Origin: UMGS1663 sp046964515
GTDB taxonomy: Bacteria; Bacillota; Clostridia; TANB77; CAG-508
DNA: 64,000 nucleotides
Assembly (NCBI GenBank): GCA_046964515.1
Contig: JBKUYM010000001.1
Location: forward strand, 372,001 to 436,000
Direction of reading: 5' to 3'
In this document: positions 26,866 to 36,438 of the stretch, one piece after another
Layout of the letters: the number at the start of each line of letters is the position of its first letter
Numbering within the stretch: position 1 is the first letter of the stretch
Translations under genes and position numbers: made by a program
Notes under the pieces: generated by a model
Seen by the model: the letters and a program-made list of their open reading frames with translations, nothing else
What the model was told of the DNA's origin: nothing
Database searches by the model: none

Positions 26866-26921
26866 AAATCCTAATTTGATAGTTAGCGGTTTTTACATAA
26901 AATGACAAGAGGAGGACAAGC

Positions 26922-29537
26922 ATGACTGAAAAAGAAGAGACGATAAACATACAAGAATTATATGGAAAAGATAGTTTTGAAAAAGTAGAAAATTATCAAC
27001 AGAAAAATCAAATCCATATACAAACAGGCTTAAGCAACCAAGAAGTTGAAAATAGAATTCAACAATATGGAAGCAATCAAATGAAACAAACAAAACCAAA
27101 AAAATGGTATCAATATTTGTTACAAAGTTTATTTAGTCCTTTTAACTTAATATTATTAGGTATCACAGTGGTATTATTTTATACAGATGTGTATTTAACC
27201 AATCCACCTAGTTATGCAAATATCCTAGTAATTGTGGTTTTAATTTCTGTCAGCACGCTATTAGAATTTTTTGAGGTTTTCCAATCTAATAAAGCAGCTG
27301 AAAAGTTAAAACGTTTGGTAGAAACAAAAGCTACAGTATTAAGACAGGGAAAAGAAGAAAGAATACCGTTAAGAGATTTAACCATAGGAGATATTGTTAT
27401 TTTATCAGCAGGCGATATCATTCCAGCAGATTTAAGAATATTAGAGGCAAAAGATTTATATGTTACACAATCTTCTTTAACAGGAGAATCGGATAGTGTC
27501 CGAAAAAGTGTAGAACTAGAAAATACAGATAAAGAAGTAGAAGCTGTCACAGATTTAGATAATATTTGTTTTATGGGAACTAATGTTATGAGCGGCTATG
27601 GGAAAGCAGTTGTCATTAAAATAGGAGATAATAGTTATTTTGGAAAAGTAGCACATACCTTAGAACATGGAAAGCCTAAAACTGCTTTTCAAAAGGGGAT
27701 TGAAAGTGTTAGTAAATTACTAATTCGCTTTATGCTAATTATGATTCCAATTACTTTTTTTATTAATGTAACAAGACATGGTATATTAGTAGCCTTTACT
27801 TTTTCTGTAGCTATTGCCATAGGAATTACACCACTTTTATTACCAGTTATTTTATCTTCTAGTTTAGCCAAAGGTGCTAAAAGAATGTCTAAGAAAAAAA
27901 CCATTATTAAAAAGCTAGATGCCATTCAAAGCTTTGGTGCTATGAATATACTCTGTACAGATAAAACAGGAACCTTAACAGAAGATAAAATTGTATTAGA
28001 AAAATATTTAGATATTCAAGGACAAGAAGATAAAAGAATCTTAAAACATGTTTTTCTAAATAGTTATTTTCAAACAGGATTAAAAGGAAATATAGATGTT
28101 GCTATTATACAAAGAGCAGAAAAAGAAGGATTCATGTCATTCATAGAAAATTACCAAAAGATAGACGAAATTCCCTTTGATTTTTCAAGAAGAAGATTAT
28201 CGGTTATAGTAACAGATGGTAATAAAGAACAATTAATTACCAAAGGGGCTATAGAAGAAATCTTAAATATTTGTACATTAGTAGACTATCAAGGAAAAGT
28301 AACACCAATTACAGAAGAAATAAAAAAACGTATTCAAAAAATTGCTAAAAACTTAAATGAACAAGGATTACGTGTATTAGGTGTATGTCAAAAAAATGAT
28401 ATTAAGCATATTCACCATTTTTCTGTAACAGATGAAACAAATATGGTTTTAATGGGATTTATAGGCTTTCTAGATCCACCTAAAGAAAGTGCTAAAGAAG
28501 CCATAGAACAATTAAATAAAAATGGTATACGTGTCATTGTCTTAACAGGAGATAATCCCTATGTTACCAAAGCGGTATGTGAAAAAGTAAATATTCATAC
28601 AGAGCAGATTATCTTAGGAACACAGATAGACAAACTACCAGATAGTGGTGTAGAACGATTATTGCGTAAAGTAAATGTATTTGCCAAATTATCACCCATT
28701 CAAAAGGCTAGGATTGTAAGATTATTAGGGAAATCTGGAAATGTGGTTGGTTATATGGGAGATGGTATTAATGATAGTCCTTCTTTAATTAATGCAGAAG
28801 TAGGAATTTCTGTAGATACAGCTGTAGATATTGCAAAAGAAACCGCAGATATTATCTTATTAGAAAAAGATTTAAAAGTCTTAAAAGAAGGCGTTCTGGA
28901 AGGAAGAAAAACCTTTGGCAATCTATTAAAATATATTAAAATGGCAACGAGTTTTAACTTTGGAGAAGTCACATCTGTATTAATTGCAAGTATTTTTTTA
29001 CCATTTTTTCCAATCACACCGATACAATTACTAGTGCAAAGTCTAATTTATGATATTGGACAGTTATCCTTACCATTAGATGATGTAGACGAAGAATACT
29101 TACAAGAACCAAGAAAATGGAATATACAAAGTTTAAAACGCTTCATGTTATTTATGGGACCAACAAGCTCTATATTTGATTTGCTAATATTTGTAACCCT
29201 ATGGTTTGGTTTTGGAATTCGAGAAGGACAAGCCGCCTTATTTCAAACAATTTGGTTTTCTTATGGTATTGTCTCTAATCTAATTGGCTTGCACATTATC
29301 AGAACTGCAAAAATACCATTTATAGAAAGTAATGCTTCTAAAACAGTATATGGTTTTACAATCGTTATTTGTATTGTTGCCATTATCGTTCCATTTACTT
29401 TCATTGGAAAATTTTTAGGATTAGTTCCTTTACAACCTATCTTTATTGCTTTTATTTTTTTCGTACCTGTGTTATACTGTTTTGTAGCAATGATTGTCAA
29501 AAAACAATATATCAAAAAATATGGAGATTGGATATAA
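26922..29537 (+). CDS. mgtA: Magnesium-type P-type ATPase (MgtA-like)
   Basis: There are 871 residues. Domain order: N-terminal cytosolic segment, M1-M2 (about 68-115), actuator loop with TGES (about 187), M3-M4, phosphorylation site DKTGTLT (about 346-352) in the IQSFGAM..LCTDKTG context typical of MgtA/MgtB, nucleotide domain (KGA at about 446), hinge GDGINDSP (about 613-620), and six C-terminal membrane helices. P3B ATPases import magnesium. An alternative is another cation, but the NSYFQTGLKGN stretch also matches MgtA. No M-box riboswitch is seen in the short upstream gap. It is followed by a small DUF6483-type gene 54 bp later. Confidence 0.88.
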   Translation: MTEKEETINIQELYGKDSFEKVENYQQKNQIHIQTGLSNQEVENRIQQYGSNQMKQTKPKKWYQYLLQSLFSPFNLILLGITVVLFYTDVYLTNPPSYANILVIVVLISVSTLLEFFEVFQSNKAAEKLKRLVETKATVLRQGKEERIPLRDLTIGDIVILSAGDIIPADLRILEAKDLYVTQSSLTGESDSVRKSVELENTDKEVEAVTDLDNICFMGTNVMSGYGKAVVIKIGDNSYFGKVAHTLEHGKPKTAFQKGIESVSKLLIRFMLIMIPITFFINVTRHGILVAFTFSVAIAIGITPLLLPVILSSSLAKGAKRMSKKKTIIKKLDAIQSFGAMNILCTDKTGTLTEDKIVLEKYLDIQGQEDKRILKHVFLNSYFQTGLKGNIDVAIIQRAEKEGFMSFIENYQKIDEIPFDFSRRRLSVIVTDGNKEQLITKGAIEEILNICTLVDYQGKVTPITEEIKKRIQKIAKNLNEQGLRVLGVCQKNDIKHIHHFSVTDETNMVLMGFIGFLDPPKESAKEAIEQLNKNGIRVIVLTGDNPYVTKAVCEKVNIHTEQIILGTQIDKLPDSGVERLLRKVNVFAKLSPIQKARIVRLLGKSGNVVGYMGDGINDSPSLINAEVGISVDTAVDIAKETADIILLEKDLKVLKEGVLEGRKTFGNLLKYIKMATSFNFGEVTSVLIASIFLPFFPITPIQLLVQSLIYDIGQLSLPLDDVDEEYLQEPRKWNIQSLKRFMLFMGPTSSIFDLLIFVTLWFGFGIREGQAALFQTIWFSYGIVSNLIGLHIIRTAKIPFIESNASKTVYGFTIVICIVAIIVPFTFIGKFLGLVPLQPIFIAFIFFVPVLYCFVAMIVKKQYIKKYGDWI

Positions 29538-29590
29538 AAATATTGGTTTAATCCTTTGCTGAGCCTATCTCCAACAGGAAGGAAAGAAAA

Positions 29591-29956
29591 ATGATTTATC
29601 AAAAAGATTATATTTTAAGGGAAATAGAAAGTTTAATTCATGTTATAACAGATGTATTTTTAGAAGAGAAAACAACACAATATCAGCCAACAGGGAAACA
29701 AGAAGATAGAGAAGTAGATAAACTATACCAGCAAATACAAGTTTTATTAAAAGAAGAAAAAATCAATGAAGCGGAAAATCTTTTATTTGATAAAATTACA
29801 GTAAGTCATCGCGGTTATTTAAAAATAGCTGTCAATTTTTATAGTAGCATAAACCAATTATCAGAGGAAGAATTAGCTAACCAAAATTTTTCAAGAGAGG
29901 AAATCCAGCAAGGACTAAAAGAAATAATGGAACTATTTGGCATTGTAATATTATAA
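29591..29956 (+). CDS. DUF6483-like helical protein
   Basis: There are 121 residues, all helical. The N-terminus (MIYQKDYILREIESLI) and the ending (INQLSEEELANQNFSREEIQQGLKEI) match a Firmicutes family of unknown function that I recall as DUF6483. TPR-like helices seem likely. It probably shares a transcript with the P-type ATPase. Its 3' end runs into a pair of short repeats. Confidence 0.65.
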   Translation: MIYQKDYILREIESLIHVITDVFLEEKTTQYQPTGKQEDREVDKLYQQIQVLLKEEKINEAENLLFDKITVSHRGYLKIAVNFYSSINQLSEEELANQNFSREEIQQGLKEIMELFGIVIL

Positions 29957-30003
29957 TGTCCATGGGGGACGTTGATGAAAGGACAAAAATGTCCATAGGG
30001 GAC
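29957..30003 (+). repeat. Two direct copies of a TGTCCATRGGGGAC element
   Basis: TGTCCATGGGGGAC (29957-29970) and TGTCCATAGGGGAC (29990-30003) are 33 bp apart, right after a stop codon. Related GGGGACGGG sequences lie at two other gene ends in this window. The G-rich composition stands out in this AT-rich genome. The rest of the 399-bp gap up to cysK contains a terminator and a candidate promoter but no ORF. Confidence 0.6.
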
Positions 30004-30067
30004 AGAGATGATAAAAGTATAATAATACCTTTATAGAATTATATAAAGAATGAAAATAGGAGAAAAT

Positions 30068-30100
30068 AAAAAAGTCGTTAATTATTTAACGACTTTTTTT
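30068..30100 (+). terminator. Intrinsic terminator
   Basis: AAAAAAGTCGTTAA pairs perfectly with TTAACGACTTTTTT around TTAT, followed by a T-run. Confidence 0.9.
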
Positions 30101-30251
30101 GGAGTTAAATTAGCCATTACGCAGATATTATGGTAACAAAATATTAGTAAAATTGGTAAGAAAATAAAGAGAAAATCAGAAATCGTGTAAAATTTAATTA
30201 ATTGATGGGTAGATAGGAATTCATGTGCTTTTTAAATTAGCTAATAGAGGA

Positions 30252-30280
30252 TTTTAGAAAGTAGAGAAAGTCAGTATAAT
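30252..30280 (+). promoter_or_regulatory. Candidate promoter of cysK
   Basis: A consensus TATAAT (30275-30280) sits 17 bp after a weak TTTTAG, 76 bp before the start codon. Confidence 0.4.
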
Positions 30281-30355
30281 AAGAAAAAATCACCAAAAAA
30301 GAGAAAACACATATAATGGCAATAGAAAATACATAGGGAGTTAGGAGGCAAGAAA

Positions 30356-31318
30356 ATGGAATCTCAAATTATAGGCAATACACCAATGATAAAGGTAAAA
30401 TACAAATATAAAGATAAGCAAAAATATCTTTATGCTAAGTTAGAATATTATAATTTGACAGGAAGCATTAAAGATAGGATGGCAAATTATATTATTGGCA
30501 AAGCAAAGCAAAGAGGAGACTTAAAACCAGGGCAACCAATTATAGAGGCAACTAGTGGAAATACAGGTATAGCATTAGCTGCTATTGGAGCAAGAGAGAA
30601 TCATCCAGTATATATATTTATGCCAGATTGGGTTAGTAAAGAACGTATGGATATTATGAAAAATTATCAAGCAACGGTAAAACTTTTTTCAGCATCACAA
30701 GGAGGATTTCGAAGATGTATACAAGAAGCAAGTTATTATGCAGAGAAAATAGGAGGATTTTGGGTTAATCAATTTTCTAATAAAGATAATATAATTGCCC
30801 ATTATGAAACAACAGGAGAAGAAATTGTAAGGCAAATTCATGAACCCATAGGTGGATTCTTGTCAGGGATAGGCACAGGTGGAACATTAATGGGAGTAGG
30901 TAAAAAATTAAGAAAAATACATCCAGAAGCGCAAATTGTAGCCATAGAGCCAGATAAAATGCCACTATTATCTAAAAATAGAGCTATTGGAAATCATAAA
31001 ATAGAAGGTATTGGTGATGATTTTATTCCTGAGTTAGTAGATAGAAACATGATTGATAAAGTCATTGTGATTAATGACGAAGATGCGGTAAATATGACAA
31101 GGCTACTATCTAGGAAACTAGGTATAGGAGTAGGTATTTCTTCAGGCGCCAACTTCTTGGGGTCTGTTATCTTAAATGACCGTGTAGAAAATCCAGTAGT
31201 TACGGTGTTCCCAGATGACAATAAAAAATATTTGTCCACAGATTTAGCACAAAATGTGGATAAACAAGATAATTATATATCTAATCATATTCAATTAATC
31301 GGATGGGAAGCTATATAA
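30356..31318 (+). CDS. cysK: Cysteine synthase-type PLP enzyme
   Basis: There are 320 residues of the fold-type II PLP family. K39 in GSIKDR carries the cofactor, TSGNTG (66-71) is the substrate/carboxylate loop, and GIGTGGT (about 172-178) binds the phosphate. It would form cysteine from O-acetylserine and sulfide; a cystathionine beta-synthase or isocysteine variant cannot be excluded. SAM synthetase lies next, separated by a terminator, so the pair is thematically related but not one operon. Confidence 0.88.
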   Translation: MESQIIGNTPMIKVKYKYKDKQKYLYAKLEYYNLTGSIKDRMANYIIGKAKQRGDLKPGQPIIEATSGNTGIALAAIGARENHPVYIFMPDWVSKERMDIMKNYQATVKLFSASQGGFRRCIQEASYYAEKIGGFWVNQFSNKDNIIAHYETTGEEIVRQIHEPIGGFLSGIGTGGTLMGVGKKLRKIHPEAQIVAIEPDKMPLLSKNRAIGNHKIEGIGDDFIPELVDRNMIDKVIVINDEDAVNMTRLLSRKLGIGVGISSGANFLGSVILNDRVENPVVTVFPDDNKKYLSTDLAQNVDKQDNYISNHIQLIGWEAI

Positions 31319-31321
31319 AAT

Positions 31322-31358
31322 AAAAATGTCAGAAAGAAATTTCTTTTTGACATTTTTT
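31322..31358 (+). terminator. Intrinsic terminator of cysK
   Basis: AAAATGTCAGAAAGAAA pairs with TTTCTTTTTGACATTTT with one mismatch and runs into a T-tract. Confidence 0.85.
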
Positions 31359-31456
31359 ATTTCTAGGGATTTATAAAAATGGAAGAAAACGGTTGCAAAT
31401 TTTACTGAAATTTGATAAACCTATAAGGTAGAAAATATAGAAAAGGAGATTCATTT

Positions 31457-32566
31457 ATGAAAAAATATCATTTTACATCAGAAAGTGTAACATCAGGACA
31501 TCCAGATAAAGTGTGTGATTTTATTTCAGATAGTATATTAGATGCTTGTTTAACACAGGATAGGCAAGCAAGAGTAGCCATAGAAACATTTGTATCCAGC
31601 AATAAAGTAACGATTGCTGGACAAATAACAACAACCGCCAATATAGATGTAGAAAAAATTGCAAGAGAGTGCTTACAAGAAATTGGTTTTGATAATGCAC
31701 AAACCGATATGGATTATAGAACTTGTCAAATAGATGTGAATATTACAAAGCAAAGTCCAGATATTGCTATGGGGGTAGATACTGGTGGAGCAGGAGACCA
31801 AGGAATTATGTTTGGATATGCTTGTGATGAAACAGAAAATTACATGCCTTATGCTATTGAAATGGCACATAGATTAGCAAGACAATTAACCAAAGTAAGA
31901 AAAAATGGAGAAATAAATTATTTAAGACCAGATGGAAAAACACAAGTTACTGTAGAATATGAAAATGACAAACCAAAACGAATAGAGACAATTTTAATTT
32001 CTACACAACATAAAGAAAATGTCAATATGGAAGTGTTAAAAAAAGACATAAAAGAAAAAGTAATTCAAAAAATAATACCGGCTGACAAAATAGATGAGCA
32101 AACGAAAATTTATATTAATCCCACAGGAAGATTTGTTATAGGAGGACCTTTAGGAGATACAGGGTTAACTGGAAGAAAAATTATAGTAGATACTTATGGT
32201 GGATATGCGAGAAATGGAGGTGGTGCCTTTTCTGGAAAAGATGCAACAAAAGTAGATAGGTCAGCTAGTTATATGCTTCGTCATATTGCTAAAAACATAG
32301 TTGCCAATCAATTAGCCAGAAAATGTGAAATACAAGTTGCCTATGCCATTGGTATGGACAAACCAGTCTCTTTATATATAAATACGTTTGGAACAGCTAC
32401 AAAACCAGAAGAAGAAATTATTCAAGAGATAAAAGAAAAATTTGATTTGACGCCAGAAGGTATCATACAATATTTACAATTAAAAGAACCAATATATACG
32501 AAAACAACAAATTATGGACATTTTGGAAAAGAGAATTTATCTTGGGAAAAAATCATAAAATGGTAA
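31457..32566 (+). CDS. metK: S-adenosylmethionine synthetase
   Basis: There are 369 residues, slightly shorter than most homologues (about 385-400). It forms SAM from ATP and methionine. The signature stretches are present: ESVTSGHPDK (H15, D17, K18), GAGDQGIMFGYA (about 112-123), the phosphate loop GGAFSGKD (about 255-262) and the DRSASYMLRH region. The C-terminus ends in YGHFGK as usual. The 138-bp upstream gap has no recognisable SAM riboswitch. It is essential for methylation, including by the Mod enzyme in this window. Confidence 0.95.
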   Translation: MKKYHFTSESVTSGHPDKVCDFISDSILDACLTQDRQARVAIETFVSSNKVTIAGQITTTANIDVEKIARECLQEIGFDNAQTDMDYRTCQIDVNITKQSPDIAMGVDTGGAGDQGIMFGYACDETENYMPYAIEMAHRLARQLTKVRKNGEINYLRPDGKTQVTVEYENDKPKRIETILISTQHKENVNMEVLKKDIKEKVIQKIIPADKIDEQTKIYINPTGRFVIGGPLGDTGLTGRKIIVDTYGGYARNGGGAFSGKDATKVDRSASYMLRHIAKNIVANQLARKCEIQVAYAIGMDKPVSLYINTFGTATKPEEEIIQEIKEKFDLTPEGIIQYLQLKEPIYTKTTNYGHFGKENLSWEKIIKW

Positions 32567-32569
32567 GAA

Positions 32570-32605
32570 ATATAGTAGAAATTTTCAATTTCTACTATAT
32601 TTTTA
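32570..32605. terminator. Terminator between convergent metK and flippase gene
   Basis: ATATAGTAGAAATT pairs perfectly with AATTTCTACTATAT around TTC, followed by TTTTT. Its end overlaps the last codons of the minus-strand gene. Confidence 0.88.
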
Positions 32606-34097
32606 TATCTTCTTTTACAAAGCCTTTAGAGAGAATTAACAATATCCAATAAAAAAGGATATAAAGACCTAATTTCAAAATAAGAGAAAATAAGGAATTA
32701 GATAGGTCAAAGTCTAAAAAAGAAAAAATAAAATTAACCAATACAATACTAAAGAATGGTTTTAAAAGCCAATTTGCAAAATCTATCTTTAGGTTTGTAT
32801 ATTTTACTAACATACAAAAACTAAGCAATCCATTTATAAGTTCACTAATAAAAATAACCAAAATATATCCATAAATACCACTGACAGGTAATAAAAAATA
32901 GATACAAAAGACACTAATTAATAAATCTAAAATATTGATTCCCATAACCAAAACTTGTTTATCCAATCCTTTTAAAATGCTATCTACAATAGAATCAATA
33001 TACATCAATACAATTAAAGGTGCTAATATTTTAACAAATTTTGCAACTTCAGGCTCTTGATAAACAAAACTACTTAACTCTCTAGAAAAACACCAAAAAA
33101 TACCTAAAACTAGAAAAGAAAAAATAAAACTAAATTTAAAAATTTTAGATAAAGCCACCTGCATTTTTTCGTAACTTCTTTTCGCTTGCATATAAGAAAA
33201 CTCAGGTATCAGTAAAGAACTAAACGAATTAATAAAAGTACAGGGAAATAAAATCAAAGGCATAGCCATTGCTTGAATCATACCATATTGAGAAAGAGCT
33301 CTTTCACAGGACAAGCCAGATTTCTCTAATTGCAAAGGAATTAAGATTTGTTTTAAAGTAGAAAGACCAGAACGAATATAGGAGGTAATCGCAATAGGGA
33401 TAGAAATCTTCAAAATTTGCTTTGTATAATTAGTATCTTGGTAAAGATTAGCTTGTAGTTTTTGTTTATCTCTTTGATATAAACAAAATAATAATAGAAA
33501 AGAGCCTACTTCAGAAAGCGTAGAACCTAATACTAAAGAAAGACAAGCATATTCTAATCCATTTGGCATAAAAAAGTTTAAGAAACAGGTAACAAAATAA
33601 ATTTGTAAAACTTGTTCTAAAACTTGTGATACAACGGTTTTTTTTACATTACGCATAGCGGTAAAATAACCTTGCATACTAGAAGACATTGCTAAAAAAG
33701 GTAAACTAAAAGCAAGAATACGTAAAGGCATACTAGAAATTTTACCATGTAACCAAGTAGTAGAAATCCAAGGTGCCAGAAAAAATAATAGTGAGCAAGA
33801 AAGAAGACCCATAAACAAACTATAAGATAAACACTTTTTAACTGCTTTTTTGATACCAGTTTCAAAACCATAGGCTAATTGTTCAGAAACAATACGCGTA
33901 CTTGCTAGATGAATACCAGAATTTGCTAAAGTAATAGCAAATAAATAAATAGACATGACAAGTTGATAGATACCTACAGCTTCTGTTCCAATTTTATTAG
34001 AAATGTAAACATTAAAAGAAAGTCCAATGGTTCGCATAGCAAGAGACGTAGCAGTCAATAAAATACCATTCCATAAAAATACCTTAACTCTTTTCAA
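32595..34097 (-). CDS. spoVB: SpoVB-like polysaccharide flippase (MOP superfamily)
   Basis: There are 500 residues and about 14 hydrophobic helices. The N-terminus has the flippase pattern (FLWNGILLTATSLAMRTIGLSFNVYISNKIG..AVGIYQLVMSIYLF), closest to stage V sporulation protein B and related lipid-linked oligosaccharide exporters. The start is a TTG preceded by AAAGGTGAT; an ATG 69 bp further upstream has no ribosome site and would add an atypical extension. It probably flips a lipid-linked precursor during spore cortex synthesis, but vegetative wall or capsule export is possible. It is divergent from the lysozyme gene. Confidence 0.8.
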   Translation of the reverse strand: MKRVKVFLWNGILLTATSLAMRTIGLSFNVYISNKIGTEAVGIYQLVMSIYLFAITLANSGIHLASTRIVSEQLAYGFETGIKKAVKKCLSYSLFMGLLSCSLLFFLAPWISTTWLHGKISSMPLRILAFSLPFLAMSSSMQGYFTAMRNVKKTVVSQVLEQVLQIYFVTCFLNFFMPNGLEYACLSLVLGSTLSEVGSFLLLFCLYQRDKQKLQANLYQDTNYTKQILKISIPIAITSYIRSGLSTLKQILIPLQLEKSGLSCERALSQYGMIQAMAMPLILFPCTFINSFSSLLIPEFSYMQAKRSYEKMQVALSKIFKFSFIFSFLVLGIFWCFSRELSSFVYQEPEVAKFVKILAPLIVLMYIDSIVDSILKGLDKQVLVMGINILDLLISVFCIYFLLPVSGIYGYILVIFISELINGLLSFCMLVKYTNLKIDFANWLLKPFFSIVLVNFIFSFLDFDLSNSLFSLILKLGLYILFYWILLILSKGFVKEDIKI

Positions 34098-34216
34098 AAA
34101 ATCACCTTTGTAAATATATGAAATAAAGTATGAAATTATTAATTGCTTTAAGAATTTGGTAACCACCTTTAGAAGTTTTCATAAAATAGAATAACCAAGA
34201 AAAAAGGAGGTGAATT

Positions 34217-35467
34217 ATGAAAAGTAAAATATATAAATTATGTATTTGTATAATGCTAGTGGCAACATTACCTTTTTATATTTTAATAGCACCAGTATAT
34301 GCATTTGGACCATCACAATCAGAATTATATGAAGGGATAGATGTTAGCGGTTGGCAAGAGACAATTAATTATGCACAGGTAAAACAAGCGGGTATAGAAA
34401 TTGTTTATATGAAAGCAAGTGAAGGAAGTAATTTTATAGATCCATATTTTAATCAAAATTATACAAATGCAAAGGCTAACAACTTAAAAGTGGGTTTTTA
34501 CCATTATGTAAGAGCTAGAAGTGTAGAACAAGCCATAACAGAAGCTAATTTTTTTGCATCTGTCATTGCAGAAAAAAGTGCCGATTGCAGATTGGCAATG
34601 GATTTTGAAGATTTCGGAAACTTATCTAATGAACAAATTAATCAAATAGGACTCACGTTTTTAAAAACTTTAGAAAATGTAACTAAAAAAGAAGTTGTCG
34701 TTTATAGCAATACTTATAGTGCTAGAACCAAATTTAGTGGAGAAATTACCAACTATCCATTATGGGTAGCACAATATGGGGAACCCCAGCCAACACCAAA
34801 TGGAAATTGGAATACGTGGATTGGCTGGCAATACACAGACCAAGGAGAAATCGCTGGCATACAAGGCTATGTCGATAGAGATAAATTCACAAGAGATATC
34901 TTATTAGAAGATAGCTCACAAATACCAACACCAGAACCAGCACCAAATCCTCCAACGCCACCTACAACAGAAGAAACCACCACGATTATCATACAAAGAG
35001 GAGATACTTTATCGGCATTAGCACTTCGCTATCATACCACAGTAGCAAGATTAGTAGAATTAAATCAAATAGCAAATCCAAACTTGATATATGCAGGGAA
35101 TACTCTAATTGTTCCTACAGAAGGAAGTGCAAGTGGTAATGGTGGAGGAGAAAATACTTGTAGTGATGAAGTCTATATTGTAAGAGCAGGAGATACCTTA
35201 TCTGGTATAGCAGCAACCTATCATACTACCGTAGCAGCTATAGCAAATGCCAATCACATTCCTAATATCAATTTAATTTATATTGGACAGAGATTATTCA
35301 TTCCGAATAATCGTTGTGATATGTCCCATACTTTATACCAAGTAAGATGGGGAGATACTTTATGGGGAATTTCTAGAAGATTTGGTGTCAGCATTGCAAC
35401 AATTGTAAAATTAAATAGAATTGCTAATCCAAATCGTATTTATGCAGGTACTACTTTAAGAATTTAA
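34217..35467 (+). CDS. Secreted GH25 lysozyme with three LysM domains
   Basis: There are 416 residues. A signal peptide (about 1-29, ending at AFG) precedes a GH25 muramidase: D42 (GIDVSGWQ), E69 (KASEG), D129 and E131 (MDFED), and WVAQYG. A Pro/Thr linker (about 235-255) leads to three LysM repeats (about 257-300, 320-363 and 373-416), each with GDTL-x-x-I/L. It cleaves the glycan strands of peptidoglycan and binds it through LysM. This could serve growth, division or mother-cell lysis; a prophage origin is less likely because no phage genes are close. Confidence 0.93.
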   Translation: MKSKIYKLCICIMLVATLPFYILIAPVYAFGPSQSELYEGIDVSGWQETINYAQVKQAGIEIVYMKASEGSNFIDPYFNQNYTNAKANNLKVGFYHYVRARSVEQAITEANFFASVIAEKSADCRLAMDFEDFGNLSNEQINQIGLTFLKTLENVTKKEVVVYSNTYSARTKFSGEITNYPLWVAQYGEPQPTPNGNWNTWIGWQYTDQGEIAGIQGYVDRDKFTRDILLEDSSQIPTPEPAPNPPTPPTTEETTTIIIQRGDTLSALALRYHTTVARLVELNQIANPNLIYAGNTLIVPTEGSASGNGGGENTCSDEVYIVRAGDTLSGIAATYHTTVAAIANANHIPNINLIYIGQRLFIPNNRCDMSHTLYQVRWGDTLWGISRRFGVSIATIVKLNRIANPNRIYAGTTLRI

Positions 35468-35508
35468 AAGCAAAAACTAGAAATATAGATAAGCAATCAT
35501 AAAAAAGT

Positions 35509-35560
35509 AAAGTTATAGATGACAGAAAAAGTCTTAAATAACTTTCTTTTTTCTTTTTCT
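35509..35560 (+). terminator. Probable terminator after the lysozyme gene
   Basis: AAAGTTAT pairs with ATAACTTT, with an inner GAC/GTC pair, followed by a T-rich tail. Confidence 0.5.
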
Positions 35561-35691
35561 GACCAAATAAGCACTAAGAAGAAACCATTAACATAAGATA
35601 CAATAAGCAGATTGTTATTTTATAAACCAGTACAAACGAAAAATAAATATAAGAAAAAAATAGGTAAAAAACAACAAAGGGTGATAAAAAT

Positions 35692-36438
35692 ATGAAAAAA
35701 GTATTAGAAGTAAAAAACATAAGTAAAAAATACCAAGCATTAAATGGAGAGGTAGAAGCACTTCACAATGTTTGCTTTTCCATTAATGAGGGAGAATTTG
35801 TTAGCCTCATAGGTCCTAGTGGTTGTGGAAAATCAACCATTCTTTCTATTATAGCAGGACTAGAAAAAGCATCTTCTGGGCAAGTACAAATAGAAGGAGA
35901 ACTAGGATATATGCTACAAAAAGATAGCTTATTAGAATGGAGAACCATTTATCAAAATGCCATATTTGGATTAGAAACTAGACACATAAAAACAAAAGAA
36001 AACCAAGAATATGTAATAGAACTATTAAAAAAATATCATTTATATGCATTTAAAGATAAATATCCAGCACAACTATCTGGTGGCATGAGACAAAGAGCCG
36101 CGTTAATCCGAACTTTAGCTATAAAACCTAAGATTTTATTATTAGATGAAGCTTTTTCAGCATTAGACTATCAAACGAGGATTATGGTTACAAAAGATAT
36201 CTATGACATTTTAAAAAATGAACAGATAACAGCTCTAATGGTAACACACGACATATCAGAAGCCATTAGTATGTCTGATAGAGTGATTATTTTATCGAAT
36301 AGACCGGCAAAAGTAAAAGATATAATAACCATTGATTTTGAAATGGAAAACAAAGACCCTCTAAATTGTCGTGAAAGTCCCAAATTTAGTAAGTACTTTG
36401 ATACCATTTGGAAAGGACTGGAAATTATAGATGAGTGA
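35692..36438 (+). CDS. ABC transporter ATPase (nitrate/sulfonate/taurine family)
   Basis: There are 248 residues. Walker A is GPSGCGKST (about 43-51), the signature LSGGMRQRAAL (about 128-138), Walker B LLLDEAFSAL (about 148-157) and the switch His THD (about 184). The alignment pattern is that of SsuB/TauB/ThiZ. It overlaps the permease gene by 8 bp. It energises uptake of a small organic ion whose identity cannot be read here. There is no riboswitch in the 224-bp upstream gap. Confidence 0.9.
   Translation: MKKVLEVKNISKKYQALNGEVEALHNVCFSINEGEFVSLIGPSGCGKSTILSIIAGLEKASSGQVQIEGELGYMLQKDSLLEWRTIYQNAIFGLETRHIKTKENQEYVIELLKKYHLYAFKDKYPAQLSGGMRQRAALIRTLAIKPKILLLDEAFSALDYQTRIMVTKDIYDILKNEQITALMVTHDISEAISMSDRVIILSNRPAKVKDIITIDFEMENKDPLNCRESPKFSKYFDTIWKGLEIIDE

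Noticed and set aside
26836..26921. M-box magnesium riboswitch upstream of the MgtA-like gene
   Set aside because: The gap is only 86 bp and holds a single simple hairpin; the M-box needs a longer, multi-stem leader.
31361..31456. SAM riboswitch upstream of metK
   Set aside because: The gap is under 140 bp after the terminator and shows none of the SAM-I, SAM-II or SMK conserved blocks.
35561..35691. TPP riboswitch upstream of the SsuB-like transporter genes
   Set aside because: The CTGAGA core and partner stems are absent.
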